A stretch of 18,018 bases of DNA from SG8-30 sp037443885 (lineage in GTDB: Bacteria > Pseudomonadota > Gammaproteobacteria > Steroidobacterales > Steroidobacteraceae): contig JBBINN010000047.1 of NCBI GenBank assembly GCA_037443885.1, positions 1-18,018 on the forward strand, given 5' to 3'. The position numbers and the translations under genes are program-made. Of the stretch, positions 1 to 6,820 are shown piece after piece. The notes under the pieces are model-generated. The model was not told where the DNA came from and made no database searches. It saw only the letters and a program-made list of their open reading frames with translations. Positions within the stretch are counted from its first letter, which is position 1. Every line of letters starts with the position of its first letter.

Positions 1-35
1 GCCCAAAGATAGTCGAGCAGCCTGCGCCGCGTCAC
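1..35 (-). CDS. Possible 5' end of an unidentified gene, cut by the window edge
   Basis: Reading the minus strand from a GTG at 35 gives MTRRRLLDYLW before the edge. A GGGG-rich stretch a few bases upstream could act as a ribosome binding site, and the aqpZ stop lies 17 bases upstream, so this could be the next gene of a run. Eleven codons are too few to assign a family or to prove coding. It could equally be non-coding DNA downstream of aqpZ. Confidence 0.22.
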   Translation of the reverse strand, partial: MTRRRLLDYLW

Positions 36-52
36 GACCACCCCGCGCGGGG

Positions 53-748
53 TCAGCTCTTCTCGCTGCCGATGTAGCGGTAGATCGCCGCACCCAGCGC
101 GGCACCGACGATCGGCGCCACCCAGAACAGCCACAGCTGCCCCACCGCCCAGTCGCCGACGTAGACGGCGACGCCGGTGCTGCGCGCCGGGTTCACCGAT
201 GTGTTGGTGACGGGGATGCTGATCAGGTGAATCAGCGTCAGGCACAGGCCGATGGCCACGGGCGCGAGGCCGGCCGGCGCGCGCTTGTCGGTGGCGCCGA
301 GAATGACGATGAGGAACATCATGGTCATCACGATCTCGGTGACCAGCGCGGCCGTAAGCCCGTAGCCGCCCGGCGAGTGTTCGCCGAATCCGTTGGATGC
401 GAAGCCGGCCGACACGTCGAAGCCCGCCTTGCCGCTGGCGATCAGGTACAGCACGCCGCCCGCGACGATGCCGCCGGCGACCTGCGCCACGATGTAGGGC
501 AGGAGCTGGCCGGCGGGAAAGCGGCCCCCCGCCCACAGGCCGATGGACACCGCGGGGTTGAGGTGGCAGCCCGAGATGTGGCCGATGGCATAGGCCATGG
601 TCAGCACGGTCAGTCCGAAGGCGAGCGAAACGCCGAGCAGGCCGATGCCCACCTCCGGAAACGCGGCCGCCAGCACCGCGCTGCCGCAGCCGCCGAGCAC
701 CAGCCAGAAGGTGCCAAAGAATTCCGCAACGTATTTGTTCAAGGTCAT
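53..748 (-). CDS. aqpZ: Aquaporin Z, water channel
   Basis: An inner-membrane MIP-family channel that passes water by osmosis. The 231 residues match the usual AqpZ length. Both pore motifs are visible: NPA at residues 64-66 (CHLNPAVS) and NPA at 186-188 (TSVNPARS). The selectivity-filter residues typical of water-specific AqpZ are all present (F44, H174, T183, R189), which argues against a glycerol facilitator. The reading frame stays open upstream to 985, but only the ATG at 748 begins the family N-terminus (MTLNKYVAEFFGT). AGGGAG abuts this ATG, so the ribosome site is unusually close. The gene lies 31 bases after the glutathione S-transferase stop and could share its transcript. Confidence 0.96.
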   Translation of the reverse strand: MTLNKYVAEFFGTFWLVLGGCGSAVLAAAFPEVGIGLLGVSLAFGLTVLTMAYAIGHISGCHLNPAVSIGLWAGGRFPAGQLLPYIVAQVAGGIVAGGVLYLIASGKAGFDVSAGFASNGFGEHSPGGYGLTAALVTEIVMTMMFLIVILGATDKRAPAGLAPVAIGLCLTLIHLISIPVTNTSVNPARSTGVAVYVGDWAVGQLWLFWVAPIVGAALGAAIYRYIGSEKS

Positions 749-779
749 CTCCCTGTGCAATCGATCGGTGAGAAGTCGC

Positions 780-1466
780 TCAGTGGGGCGGGCGGCGGAG
801 GTCCTGCAGGACCGTGCCGACAGCGCGCGCCTCGGCGTCGTGCGGTTCGTCCCGCCACGGCTCGGCGAGCCCGGCTTCGTACCACGCCCGCATCGAGGGC
901 AGCTCGCGCAGCCGCTTCGCATAGGCGCTGGAGGTCGCCGCCACGGGCGGCGAGTAGGTCTGGATGCGGAAGGCGACCGGCGCAAAGAAGGCGTCGACCG
1001 CGGTGAAAACGCTGCCCGCGAGGAACGGCCCGTCGAAGCGCGCGAGGCCGTCGGCCCACAGTTCGTCGAGGCGTGCGAGGTCCGCCGCGAGAGCCGGCGA
1101 TACCTCGTTCAGGCGCACGCGCAGGCCGACGTTCATCCCGCAGGTCCCACGCAGCGCGAAGAACCCCGAGTGCATCTCGGCGGCGGCGCAGCGCGCGAAG
1201 GCCCGCGCAACCGGGTCCGAGGGCCACACGCTCGGGTAGCGCTCGGCGAGGTACTCGGTGATCGCGAGCGAGTCCCACACCACGGTGTCGCCGTCCACCA
1301 GGCAGGGCACCTTGCCGGAGGGCGAGAAACTGCGGAAGTCGCCCGCGCCATCCTGGCCGAAGGGCCTGAGCTGCTCCTGGAACGGGATGCCGAGCTCGCG
1401 CATCAGCACCCACGGCCGCAGTGACCACGAGGAGTAGTTCTTGTTGGCGATGTACAGCGTCAGCAT
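780..1466 (-). CDS. Glutathione S-transferase family protein
   Basis: A 228-residue cytosolic protein with the two-domain GST layout. The thioredoxin-like N-terminal domain (about residues 1-80) carries the SSWSLRPW segment near residues 12-19, where Zeta-like bacterial GSTs place the catalytic Ser. It also has the cis-proline segment KVPCL and a DS pair (WDSLAI) at the glutathione gamma-glutamyl site. The helical C-terminal domain follows. The family conjugates or reduces electrophiles with glutathione; the actual substrate cannot be read from the sequence. The ATG at 1466 begins the beta strand MLTLYIANKNY and has AAGG about 8 bases upstream. The upstream in-frame extension to 1502 looks non-coding. 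It is 42 bases from the GNAT gene and upstream of aqpZ on the same strand. Confidence 0.9.
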   Translation of the reverse strand: MLTLYIANKNYSSWSLRPWVLMRELGIPFQEQLRPFGQDGAGDFRSFSPSGKVPCLVDGDTVVWDSLAITEYLAERYPSVWPSDPVARAFARCAAAEMHSGFFALRGTCGMNVGLRVRLNEVSPALAADLARLDELWADGLARFDGPFLAGSVFTAVDAFFAPVAFRIQTYSPPVAATSSAYAKRLRELPSMRAWYEAGLAEPWRDEPHDAEARAVGTVLQDLRRPPH

Positions 1467-1508
1467 GGGTCGTACCTTGGCCGGATCACGCCTCCACGGC
1501 ACTGCAGT

Positions 1509-1964
1509 TCAGAGTACCAGCGTCATGAATGCGCTGTGCGGGTCCTCGACATAGTTCCCGAAGGGCGGACAGCACTCGAAACCCAGGCTCCTATAGAGCC
1601 GCCGGCTCGGTTCGAAGGCAGGTGCCGAGCCGGTTTCCAGGCTGAGGCGGCGGTAGCCGCGCCGGCGCGCCTCGCCCAGTATCGACAGCAGCATGTCGCG
1701 CCCCACGCCCTTGCGGCGGTGCGCCGGCGCGGTGCGCATGGACTTCACTTCGCCGTGCGTCGGCGACAGCTCGAGGAGTGCCCCGCAGCCCATCAGTTCG
1801 CCGGCGCACCACGCCGTCCAGAAAGTGACGCCCGGCTTGCGCAGATCGTCGAGAGGCAGCGCGTGCACGCTGCCGGGGGGCGACAGCGAGTGCATCTCGT
1901 CGAGGTGGGCCGCGAGGAGGGCATGCACCTCGGGACTCGTCAGGTCATCGCTCCGGATGAGCAT
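1509..1964 (-). CDS. GNAT family N-acetyltransferase
   Basis: A 151-residue single-domain GNAT enzyme that would transfer an acetyl group from acetyl-CoA to an amine. The acetyl-CoA pyrophosphate loop is RRKGVG at residues 83-88, preceded by the strand VKSMRTAP. The typical C-terminal motif LYRSLGFECCPPFGNYVEDP follows. The closest remembered type is the YsnE-like group of small acetyltransferases (EVKSMRT...FGxY), but the substrate is unknown. The ATG at 1964 is 3 bases after the stop of the upstream methyltransferase gene, so the two are almost certainly cotranscribed and probably translationally coupled. Confidence 0.9.
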   Translation of the reverse strand: MLIRSDDLTSPEVHALLAAHLDEMHSLSPPGSVHALPLDDLRKPGVTFWTAWCAGELMGCGALLELSPTHGEVKSMRTAPAHRRKGVGRDMLLSILGEARRRGYRRLSLETGSAPAFEPSRRLYRSLGFECCPPFGNYVEDPHSAFMTLVL

Positions 1965-1967
1965 GGT

Positions 1968-2717
1968 TCACGGTGCTGCGCGCAGGGCGTAGAAGGTATA
2001 GCCGTAGTGTTCACTGAAACGCTCGAAGAGCGCCATCTCCTGCTCGGTGTCCCGCGCGACCGCGCGGTGCGACGGGGTTTCCGGCAGCCGGCGGAGTTGC
2101 TCTCGCAGGGGGTCGTAGTAATTCTGCCACCACAAGCGGCTCGGCAGGCGCGCGGTGAAGAGCAGCTCGTAGCCCGCGCCGCGGGCCCGGGCCACGTTCG
2201 CTGCTTCGGTGCCCATCCCGGGATAGGCGGTCTGCCAGAAGGCACGGGCGGGTTCCGGCGGATCGTCCGTGAACCAACTCATCTCGGAAACCACGGCCAG
2301 CCCATGCGGCGCGAGCAGCGGCCGCCACAGCCTGAGCGCCCGCTCGAACCCGAGGTTGTAGGCCGCACCCTCGGACCAGATCAGGTCGATCGAGCCCGGC
2401 GGCCAGTCGAGTGCGCCCATGTCGGCGACGATCGCCTCGATGCGCTGCGCGAGGCCGTCGCGTTGCGCCCGCATGCGAAGTTCCTCGATGAACGCCGGGC
2501 AGGCGTCGACCGCCCTCACCCGGACGGCGAAATGCCTCGCCAGCAGCAGCGCGCCCGCTCCAGTGCCGCAGCCGAGGTCCACGATGCGCCGGGGTGCCGC
2601 GAGCGGGGGCAGCCGCAACATCAGCTCGCGCGTGAAGGCCGCATCACCCGGCCCCAGCCGCTCGAGTCCACGGTGCAGGTCGATGAGTGCGGTGAGGTAA
2701 TCTGCGTCTGCGTCCAT
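1968..2717 (-). CDS. Class I SAM-dependent methyltransferase
   Basis: A 249-residue Rossmann-fold methyltransferase with motif I as VDLGCGTGAG near residues 46-55, an acidic strand-2 end (VRAVDACP) and VADMGAL plus SIDLIWSEGAAYNLG as later motifs. The substrate cannot be inferred. The C-terminus is aromatic-rich (WWQNYYDP, HYGYTFYALR), as in several small-molecule methyltransferases. I chose the ATG at 2717 (MDADADYL) because it precedes the first typical helix. The frame stays open upstream to 2984, overlapping the PPOX gene, and an alternative ATG at 2855 would add 46 residues of low-complexity look. It is immediately followed by the GNAT gene. Confidence 0.87.
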   Translation of the reverse strand: MDADADYLTALIDLHRGLERLGPGDAAFTRELMLRLPPLAAPRRIVDLGCGTGAGALLLARHFAVRVRAVDACPAFIEELRMRAQRDGLAQRIEAIVADMGALDWPPGSIDLIWSEGAAYNLGFERALRLWRPLLAPHGLAVVSEMSWFTDDPPEPARAFWQTAYPGMGTEAANVARARGAGYELLFTARLPSRLWWQNYYDPLREQLRRLPETPSHRAVARDTEQEMALFERFSEHYGYTFYALRAAP

Positions 2718-2884
2718 GCCGGCAGGGCTCCATCCCGGGATGCACCACTCAACTGTGGCGAGACTCCGAGCATACGCTCCTGCGCGTCCGGGTCGCTCGC
2801 CAAAGACGACGGCGAAGTTGCTCGCCGGCAGTCCGAAGCTCCCGCGCGTGATCATACGCAGGTGAGTCCCGGCGCCCGCCCGGT

Positions 2885-3436
2885 TCAGCCAGGCTCCTGC
2901 AGGCCTGGAAGCCCGTCGATGCTCTGTGCGTTCTTGTCGCGCTGGTAGCGCGCCAGGCCGTCCGGGCCCTTCTTCTCGCACCACTGCGGCAGCGCAGCCC
3001 GGTCCTCGACGAACTCATAGTGCGGGACGCCGAAGCCGCAGGAGTCGCTGATGCGTGTAAGCTCGATGCGGATGATCGCCCGGTCGCCGAGCTGCTCGGG
3101 GAACTGCGCGCGCAGGCGTGGCCACTCGGTCGAGCCCGGCAGCAAGACGCTGCCGCGGCCGTGCAGGCGCACGATCCGCGGCGGTCCCTCGAAGGCGCAG
3201 AACATGATGACGATGCGGCCGTTCTCGCGCAGGTGGGCGATGGTCTCGGCGCCGCTGCCGGTGAGGTCGAGGTAGGCCATCTCGCGGGGGCCGAGGATGC
3301 ACAGAGTGTCGAGGCCCTTGGGCGAGCAGTTGACGTGGCCCTCCGCCGACAGCGGCGCGGTGGCCACGAAGAACACGCGTTGGGCCTCGATCCAGGCCCG
3401 AAGTGCCGGGGTGACTTCCTCGAACCGCTTTCCCAT
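2885..3436 (-). CDS. Pyridoxamine 5'-phosphate oxidase-like (PPOX) flavin-binding family protein
   Basis: A 183-residue split-barrel protein of the PNPOx-like superfamily, expected to bind FMN or a related cofactor. Visible family segments are FFVATAPLSAEGHVNCSPKG near residues 22-41, the strand MAYLDLTGSGAETIAHLRENGRIVIMF, and RIVRLHGRGSVLLPG. It is not pdxH: the length and the NCSPKG segment fit the general stress/PPOX group instead. The substrate is unknown. The ATG at 3436 is the first start and has GGGG about 10 bases upstream. A 6-bp inverted repeat (CCAGGC/GCCTGG, 2889-2908) lies inside the last codons. Confidence 0.88.
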   Translation of the reverse strand: MGKRFEEVTPALRAWIEAQRVFFVATAPLSAEGHVNCSPKGLDTLCILGPREMAYLDLTGSGAETIAHLRENGRIVIMFCAFEGPPRIVRLHGRGSVLLPGSTEWPRLRAQFPEQLGDRAIIRIELTRISDSCGFGVPHYEFVEDRAALPQWCEKKGPDGLARYQRDKNAQSIDGLPGLQEPG

Positions 3437-3505
3437 CGATTCAAACCCCGCAGACGGATGCTTCGCCGAACATCGATGGCCTCCCGCGTCCCCGCTTGGC
3501 CGTTG

Positions 3506-4330
3506 TCATTCGAATCTCACGGGGAACAGTATCGGCCGGCTCGGCGCCGCATCCGTGAGGAACGGCGGCACCTGCAGGTCGAGCAGGTACCAGCCGTCGC
3601 GGATCGTCGGCGCGACGTAGGCGAGCTCGGTGATGCTGGCCTGCGGGCGCTTCGCCTCGTTCGCGCGGCGGCTGCCGGCGGGCAGCCCGAAGAACGTCCG
3701 GTGGGCGGTGAGTCGGCCATCGTCGGAGGCGCGGTCGGCGGAGGGCACGTCGAGCACGAGGTGCTCGATGCCGCGCTCGACCAGCCATGTGGCGGCCTCG
3801 CGGGTCAGGTAGGGCGCGGGAGCGGGGCCGTAGTAGGGTCTCGAGAGCCGCTCGAGGCCGTTCGGAAGCGTGCGGATGACGAGCGCCCGGGGTGCGAGGC
3901 TCGCGTGAGCGCCGGCGGCCTCGCGCAGCGTGCCGGCAGTGATGAGCCGGTCGCCGTCGTCAGGCGCGGGGTCCGTGGACTCGCGCGTGGCCGTGGCGGG
4001 AACCGGTCGCACGGAGACGAGCAGGGCGAGGCAAAGGCCGCCGCGGAGCGTTTCGCTGATCGAAACCCGCTCGTCCGTGAGATGGCCGACGCACTCGGTG
4101 TGGGTGCCGTTGCCGTGGGGCGTGACGGTGAGCTCCTCGCAGTTGCAACTCCCGCCCTGGCGCGTGTCGCCGACGAAGCCCGGTCCGCGCAGGACGCGGG
4201 CCGTGGCGGGCGGCGCGCCGAAGGCCACGGGCTGGGGCCCGCCGAAGTCGAGGGGGATGGAGACCGAGAGGGGATCGGCCAGGTCGGCCTGCAGCCGCCG
4301 GCCGCCGATCTCGAAGTGCATGACCGTCAT
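3506..4330 (-). CDS. Cyclase family protein (metal-dependent hydrolase, kynurenine formamidase-like)
   Basis: A 274-residue protein of the cyclase family (PF04199 type), which includes kynurenine formamidase and polyketide-cyclase-like hydrolases. The metal-binding signature is HGNGTHTECVGH at residues 72-83. This is a variant of HxGTHxDxPxH with Glu for Asp and without the usual Pro, so it probably belongs to a distinct subgroup. No kynurenine-pathway neighbours are present, so a formamidase role is not supported by context. The start may be the ATG at 4330 or the one at 4321 (MHFEIGGRRL); neither has a clear ribosome site. A TATACT -10-like box at 4366-4361 lies a suitable distance upstream. 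The product is probably cytosolic. Confidence 0.85.
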   Translation of the reverse strand: MTVMHFEIGGRRLQADLADPLSVSIPLDFGGPQPVAFGAPPATARVLRGPGFVGDTRQGGSCNCEELTVTPHGNGTHTECVGHLTDERVSISETLRGGLCLALLVSVRPVPATATRESTDPAPDDGDRLITAGTLREAAGAHASLAPRALVIRTLPNGLERLSRPYYGPAPAPYLTREAATWLVERGIEHLVLDVPSADRASDDGRLTAHRTFFGLPAGSRRANEAKRPQASITELAYVAPTIRDGWYLLDLQVPPFLTDAAPSRPILFPVRFE

Positions 4331-4360
4331 CGGAGGGGCTTTCGTCGCGGCGCAGGCCTC

Positions 4361-4368
4361 AGTATAAA
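4361..4368. promoter_or_regulatory. Possible overlapping divergent -10 elements
   Basis: In the GC-rich 149-bp gap between the divergent cyclase and secreted-protein genes, the only AT-rich patch is AGTATAAACA. It reads TATACT on the minus strand, placing a start site about 24 bases before the cyclase ATG. It reads TATAAA on the plus strand, toward the secreted-protein gene. No convincing -35 box is seen on either strand, so this is a guess from composition and position. Confidence 0.33.
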
Positions 4369-4479
4369 CACGCTGCGCCGGCTGCCCGCCAGGTCTTTGG
4401 AACCGTGGCCGGGCTCGCCGGTCAGACGCAGTACCGCGGGCCGGTCGGCCCCGGTCCCGCCCGAGGAGTGAACCTGCCC

Positions 4480-5044
4480 GTGTTCCGGCTGCGTCCCGTC
4501 ATGGTGCTCGCGCTGGCCTGCCTGCCGCTGGCGGCCGGCGCCGTCTCGCCCGGCCCGAGGGAAGTCGTGGCGTACTGGCAGAAGCACGAGATCGAGTTCA
4601 CCTACATGGGCTTCACCACGAGTTATTCCTGCGACGGCCTGCGCGACAAGATGAAGCTGCTGCTCAGGGCCTCCGGGGCGCGCCCGGACTTCCGGGTGAC
4701 GACGCGCGGCTGCACGGTGCCCTCCGGTCGGGTGGAGCGTTTCCCGCGCGTGCGCCTCGTGTTCCACACGCCCTCGCTGCCCGGGCCTGAAGCCAGGGAC
4801 GTCGGCGAGCCTGTGCTGGCCCGCTGGAGGGCGGTGAGCCTCACGCGCAAGCAGCCGCGTGATCTCGAGCTGGGTGACTGCGAGCTGGTAGAACAGTTCC
4901 GGGACCGCGTGCTGCCGGCGTTCACCACCCGCGGCCTGGTCTCGGACATCCACTGCANNNNNNNNNNCGGGCACGAATTTCCGGCTGAGTTTCGAGGTGC
5001 TCGAAGGCCTGCCGGCGCCGGATGCCGCCGAGCCCCGGCGCTGA
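4480..5044 (+). CDS. Secreted protein of unknown function, interrupted by an assembly gap
   Basis: Not recognised. The N-terminus is a typical Sec signal peptide (MFRLRP, hydrophobic VLALACLPLAAGA, then AVS), so the product is likely periplasmic. The mature part has scattered cysteines (SYSCDG, TTRGCTV, LGDCEL, DIHC), suggesting disulfides. The 10 Ns at 4958-4967 interrupt it. Before the gap the frame gives 159 codons. After it, the frame shifted by one base gives GTNFRLSFEVLEGLPAPDAA and a stop at 5042-5044, which continues the protein far better than the unshifted frame. The real protein is therefore about 187 residues. I chose the GTG at 4480 because GAGGAG precedes it at 4463-4468; the GTG at 4468 and ATG at 4501 are alternatives. 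It converges on apaH with only 6 bases between stop codons. Confidence 0.72.
4958..4967. other. Assembly gap of 10 Ns
   Basis: Ten consecutive N characters. For the coding frame on both sides to join, the true number of missing bases must be a multiple of 3 (for example 9 or 12), so 10 is probably a placeholder. Confidence 0.98.
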
Positions 5045-5050
5045 ACGTCG

Positions 5051-5899
5051 TCAGTCGGCGCCGGCGCGGTCCTCGTTCGGCCTGAGCGCGCCCTTGCAGG
5101 CGACCCGCACGGGCTCGCCGGGCGCATCGAGCCGCACCGCGCACAGCGAGCCTCCCCACACGCAGCCCGTGTCGAGCGCCAGCAGACCGGCCTCGTCCAC
5201 GTACCCGAGAGCCGACCAGTGGCCCGCGACGATGCGCTCGCCGGCGGAGAGCCGGCCCGGGTGGCGGAACCAGGGAACCGCCCCAGCGGGCGCGGAGTCG
5301 ACCGGTCCCTTGTAGGCGAGCAGCAGCCTGCCCGCGGCATCCACGAAGCGAAGCCGCGTCAGGCAGTTCACGGTGAAGCGCAGCCGGTCCGCGTGGCCCA
5401 GGTTCCCGGCCCAGCAGTCGGGCTGGTTGCCGTACATGGCGGCGAGGAAGCCCTCGCGATCCGCGAGGAGCGCCTGCTCGACCTCCCGCGCGCAGGCGGC
5501 GGCCGTCTCGAGGTCCCACTGCGGCGGCAGGCCGGCGTGGATCATTGTCCAGCCGAGCGCCGCGTCGCGGTGCAGCAGCGGTTGCTTCGCCAGCCAGTCG
5601 AGCAGCAGCTCGCCGTCCGGTGCCTGCAGCACGGGCACGAGCCCCTCGTCGCCGGCCTTGAGGGGCCGCAGGCCCGCGGCCACCGCCAGCAGGTGCAGGT
5701 CGTGATTCCCGAGCACCGGCGTGACGGCGTCGCCGAGACCGCGCACGAAGCGCAGCACCGCGAGTGAGTCCGGGCCGCGGTTGACCAGGTCGCCGGTGAG
5801 CCACAGGCGGTCCACCGCGGGGTCGAAGCGCAGGCGCTCGAGCAGCCGCAGCAGCTCGAGGTGGCAGCCCTGGATGTCGCCGACGGCGTAGACCGCCAT
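5051..5899 (-). CDS. apaH: Symmetrical bis(5'-nucleosyl)-tetraphosphatase (Ap4A hydrolase)
   Basis: Cleaves diadenosine tetraphosphate symmetrically to two ADP, controlling a stress-linked nucleotide in the cytosol. The 282 residues match the family length of about 280. Metallophosphatase motifs appear in order: GDIQGC near residues 7-12, GDLVNRGPDS, GNHDLH, then MIHAGLPPQW and IVAGHWSALG for the metal-binding histidines. The ATG at 5899 gives the family start MAVYAVGD. The frame is open further upstream, but that stretch is antisense to apaG. It starts 4 bases after the apaG stop, indicating coupled translation, as in the apaG-apaH pair of other gammaproteobacteria. Confidence 0.97.
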   Translation of the reverse strand: MAVYAVGDIQGCHLELLRLLERLRFDPAVDRLWLTGDLVNRGPDSLAVLRFVRGLGDAVTPVLGNHDLHLLAVAAGLRPLKAGDEGLVPVLQAPDGELLLDWLAKQPLLHRDAALGWTMIHAGLPPQWDLETAAACAREVEQALLADREGFLAAMYGNQPDCWAGNLGHADRLRFTVNCLTRLRFVDAAGRLLLAYKGPVDSAPAGAVPWFRHPGRLSAGERIVAGHWSALGYVDEAGLLALDTGCVWGGSLCAVRLDAPGEPVRVACKGALRPNEDRAGAD

Positions 5900-5903
5900 C
5901 GCT

Positions 5904-6281
5904 TCAGTTGAGCGTACCGGGCATCGCCAGCGTGAACGGGGCGATGGGTGTATCGAATCTGGCGCCGTCGTCCGCGACCATGCCGTAGCTGCCCTGCATG
6001 GAACCGACCGGGGTCTCGAGCACGGCGCCCGAGGTATACCGGAAACCCTGGCCCGGCCTGAGGTAAGGCTGTTCGCCCACGACACCGTCGCCGCGCACCT
6101 CCTGCACCTTGCCGTTCGCGTCCGTGATCACCCAGTGGCGGGTGAGCAAGCGCGCGGGCACGTCGCCCTGGTTGCGAATGGTGATCGTGTAGGCGAAGAC
6201 GTAGCGGTCCTCGCCCGGATCCGATTGATCGTCCAGGTAGCGCGTGCTGACGTCGACGGCGATGGCGTGGCGGGCGGGCAT
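5904..6281 (-). CDS. apaG: ApaG domain protein (Co2+/Mg2+ efflux-associated annotation)
   Basis: A 125-residue immunoglobulin-like beta-sandwich protein, the same length as E. coli ApaG. The conserved segments are YVFAYTITIRNQG, LLTRHWVITDANGK, the glycine-rich GDGVVGEQP, and ETPVGSMQGSY. Its biochemical role is poorly defined; cobalt resistance phenotypes gave it its common label. I use the ATG at 6281, because it gives the family length; a GTG at 6290 would add three residues. It begins 12 bases after the stress-protein stop and ends 4 bases before apaH. In most relatives the gene directly upstream would be rsmA, but here it is a usp gene. Confidence 0.95.
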   Translation of the reverse strand: MPARHAIAVDVSTRYLDDQSDPGEDRYVFAYTITIRNQGDVPARLLTRHWVITDANGKVQEVRGDGVVGEQPYLRPGQGFRYTSGAVLETPVGSMQGSYGMVADDGARFDTPIAPFTLAMPGTLN

Positions 6282-6293
6282 GGGTGGCACCGC

Positions 6294-6725
6294 TCAGCGC
6301 AGGCGGACAGCCAGCACGTCGCAGGGCGCGGCGTGCAGCACGGTGTCCTCGGTAAAATTCACCAGGATCGAGATGCCGTGGCGCTCGCGGCAGCCGAGCA
6401 CGATGAGGTCGGCGCCCTGATCCTCGGCCGCCCGCACGATCTCGGCCTTGATGTTGCCGGTGGCGACCTGCCGCGGTGCATCCGCGAGGCCGAGCTGGGC
6501 GGCGAGCTCGGCGAGCCGCTCCTTCGCGCGGGTCACCAGCTCTTCCTCGATCTGTACGGCGGGCAGGAGGGTCTCGCCCATCGGCTCGACCGGCACGTAT
6601 TCGACCACGTGCAGCAGCGAGATCCTCGCGCCGGTGTCCTTCGCCACGGCGAGGGCGCGCCGGCCTATGGTGATGCTGTCCTCGGTCAGGTCCACCACCA
6701 GCAGGATGTTCTGGTACGAGCTCAT
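6294..6725 (-). CDS. Universal stress protein, UspA-like
   Basis: A 143-residue single Usp domain. The N-terminal strand NILLVVDLTEDS and the C-terminal segment ADLIVLGCRERHGISILVNFTEDTVLHAAPCDVLAVRLR are diagnostic. The ATP-binding signature G-2X-G-9X-G-S/T is not intact: the second Gly is Glu (GCRE) and the later GS is FT. This resembles non-ATP-binding E. coli UspA rather than the ATP-binding MJ0577 type. The ATG at 6725 begins MSSYQNILL; the frame continues upstream to 7025 without coding character. It sits where apaG normally follows rsmA, 12 bases upstream of apaG, so it likely drives apaG-apaH as one transcript. Upstream lie a palindrome and a plausible promoter. Confidence 0.93.
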   Translation of the reverse strand: MSSYQNILLVVDLTEDSITIGRRALAVAKDTGARISLLHVVEYVPVEPMGETLLPAVQIEEELVTRAKERLAELAAQLGLADAPRQVATGNIKAEIVRAAEDQGADLIVLGCRERHGISILVNFTEDTVLHAAPCDVLAVRLR

Positions 6726-6729
6726 GCGC

Positions 6730-6760
6730 TGTCCCCGCGCGGTGTTTTCGCCGGGGGACA
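6730..6760 (-). promoter_or_regulatory. Inverted repeat TGTCCCC-N17-GGGGACA upstream of the usp gene
   Basis: Two perfect 7-base arms (6730-6736 and 6754-6760) flank 17 bases that contain a further CGG/CCG pair. The arm nearest the gene includes GGGGA, the only ribosome-site-like sequence, ending 4-5 bases before the usp ATG. It could be an operator, or an RNA hairpin hiding the ribosome site if transcription begins upstream of 6760. The symmetry is direct observation; the function is inferred. Confidence 0.45.
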
Positions 6761-6788
6761 TTCTACAGGGCGCGGCCCCCCGTGCCAT
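6760..6788 (-). promoter_or_regulatory. Possible sigma-70-like promoter for usp-apaG-apaH
   Basis: On the minus strand ATGGCA (6788-6783; 4 of 6 to TTGACA) is followed after 17 bases by TAGAAT (6765-6760; 5 of 6 to TATAAT). A transcript would begin near 6753, giving a leader of about 28 bases. It lies within the 95-bp gap after the 94-residue protein gene and overlaps the outer arm of the palindrome. Confidence 0.4.
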
Positions 6789-6820
6789 GGGAGCCGCTGC
6801 CCGGGTCAAGCGCGCACTGC

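Noticed and set aside
40..53. Perfect palindrome ACCCCGCGCGGGGT just after aqpZ as a terminator
   Set aside because: The stem overlaps the stop codon on its edge and no T-run follows on the minus strand. Short GC palindromes are expected in such GC-rich DNA.
2889..2908. CCAGGC/GCCTGG hairpin at the end of the PPOX gene as a terminator
   Set aside because: It lies inside the coding sequence and has no T-run downstream on the minus strand.
2718..2984. N-terminal extension of the methyltransferase gene, overlapping the PPOX gene
   Set aside because: The extra residues look unlike a domain, and the region would overlap 100 bases of a confident gene. The ATG at 2717 gives a normal methyltransferase length.
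1536..4471. Two long plus-strand open frames (1536-2948 and 3020-4471)
   Set aside because: They lie opposite four confident minus-strand genes and show only low-complexity R/A/G/H-rich translation, a usual effect of strong GC bias.
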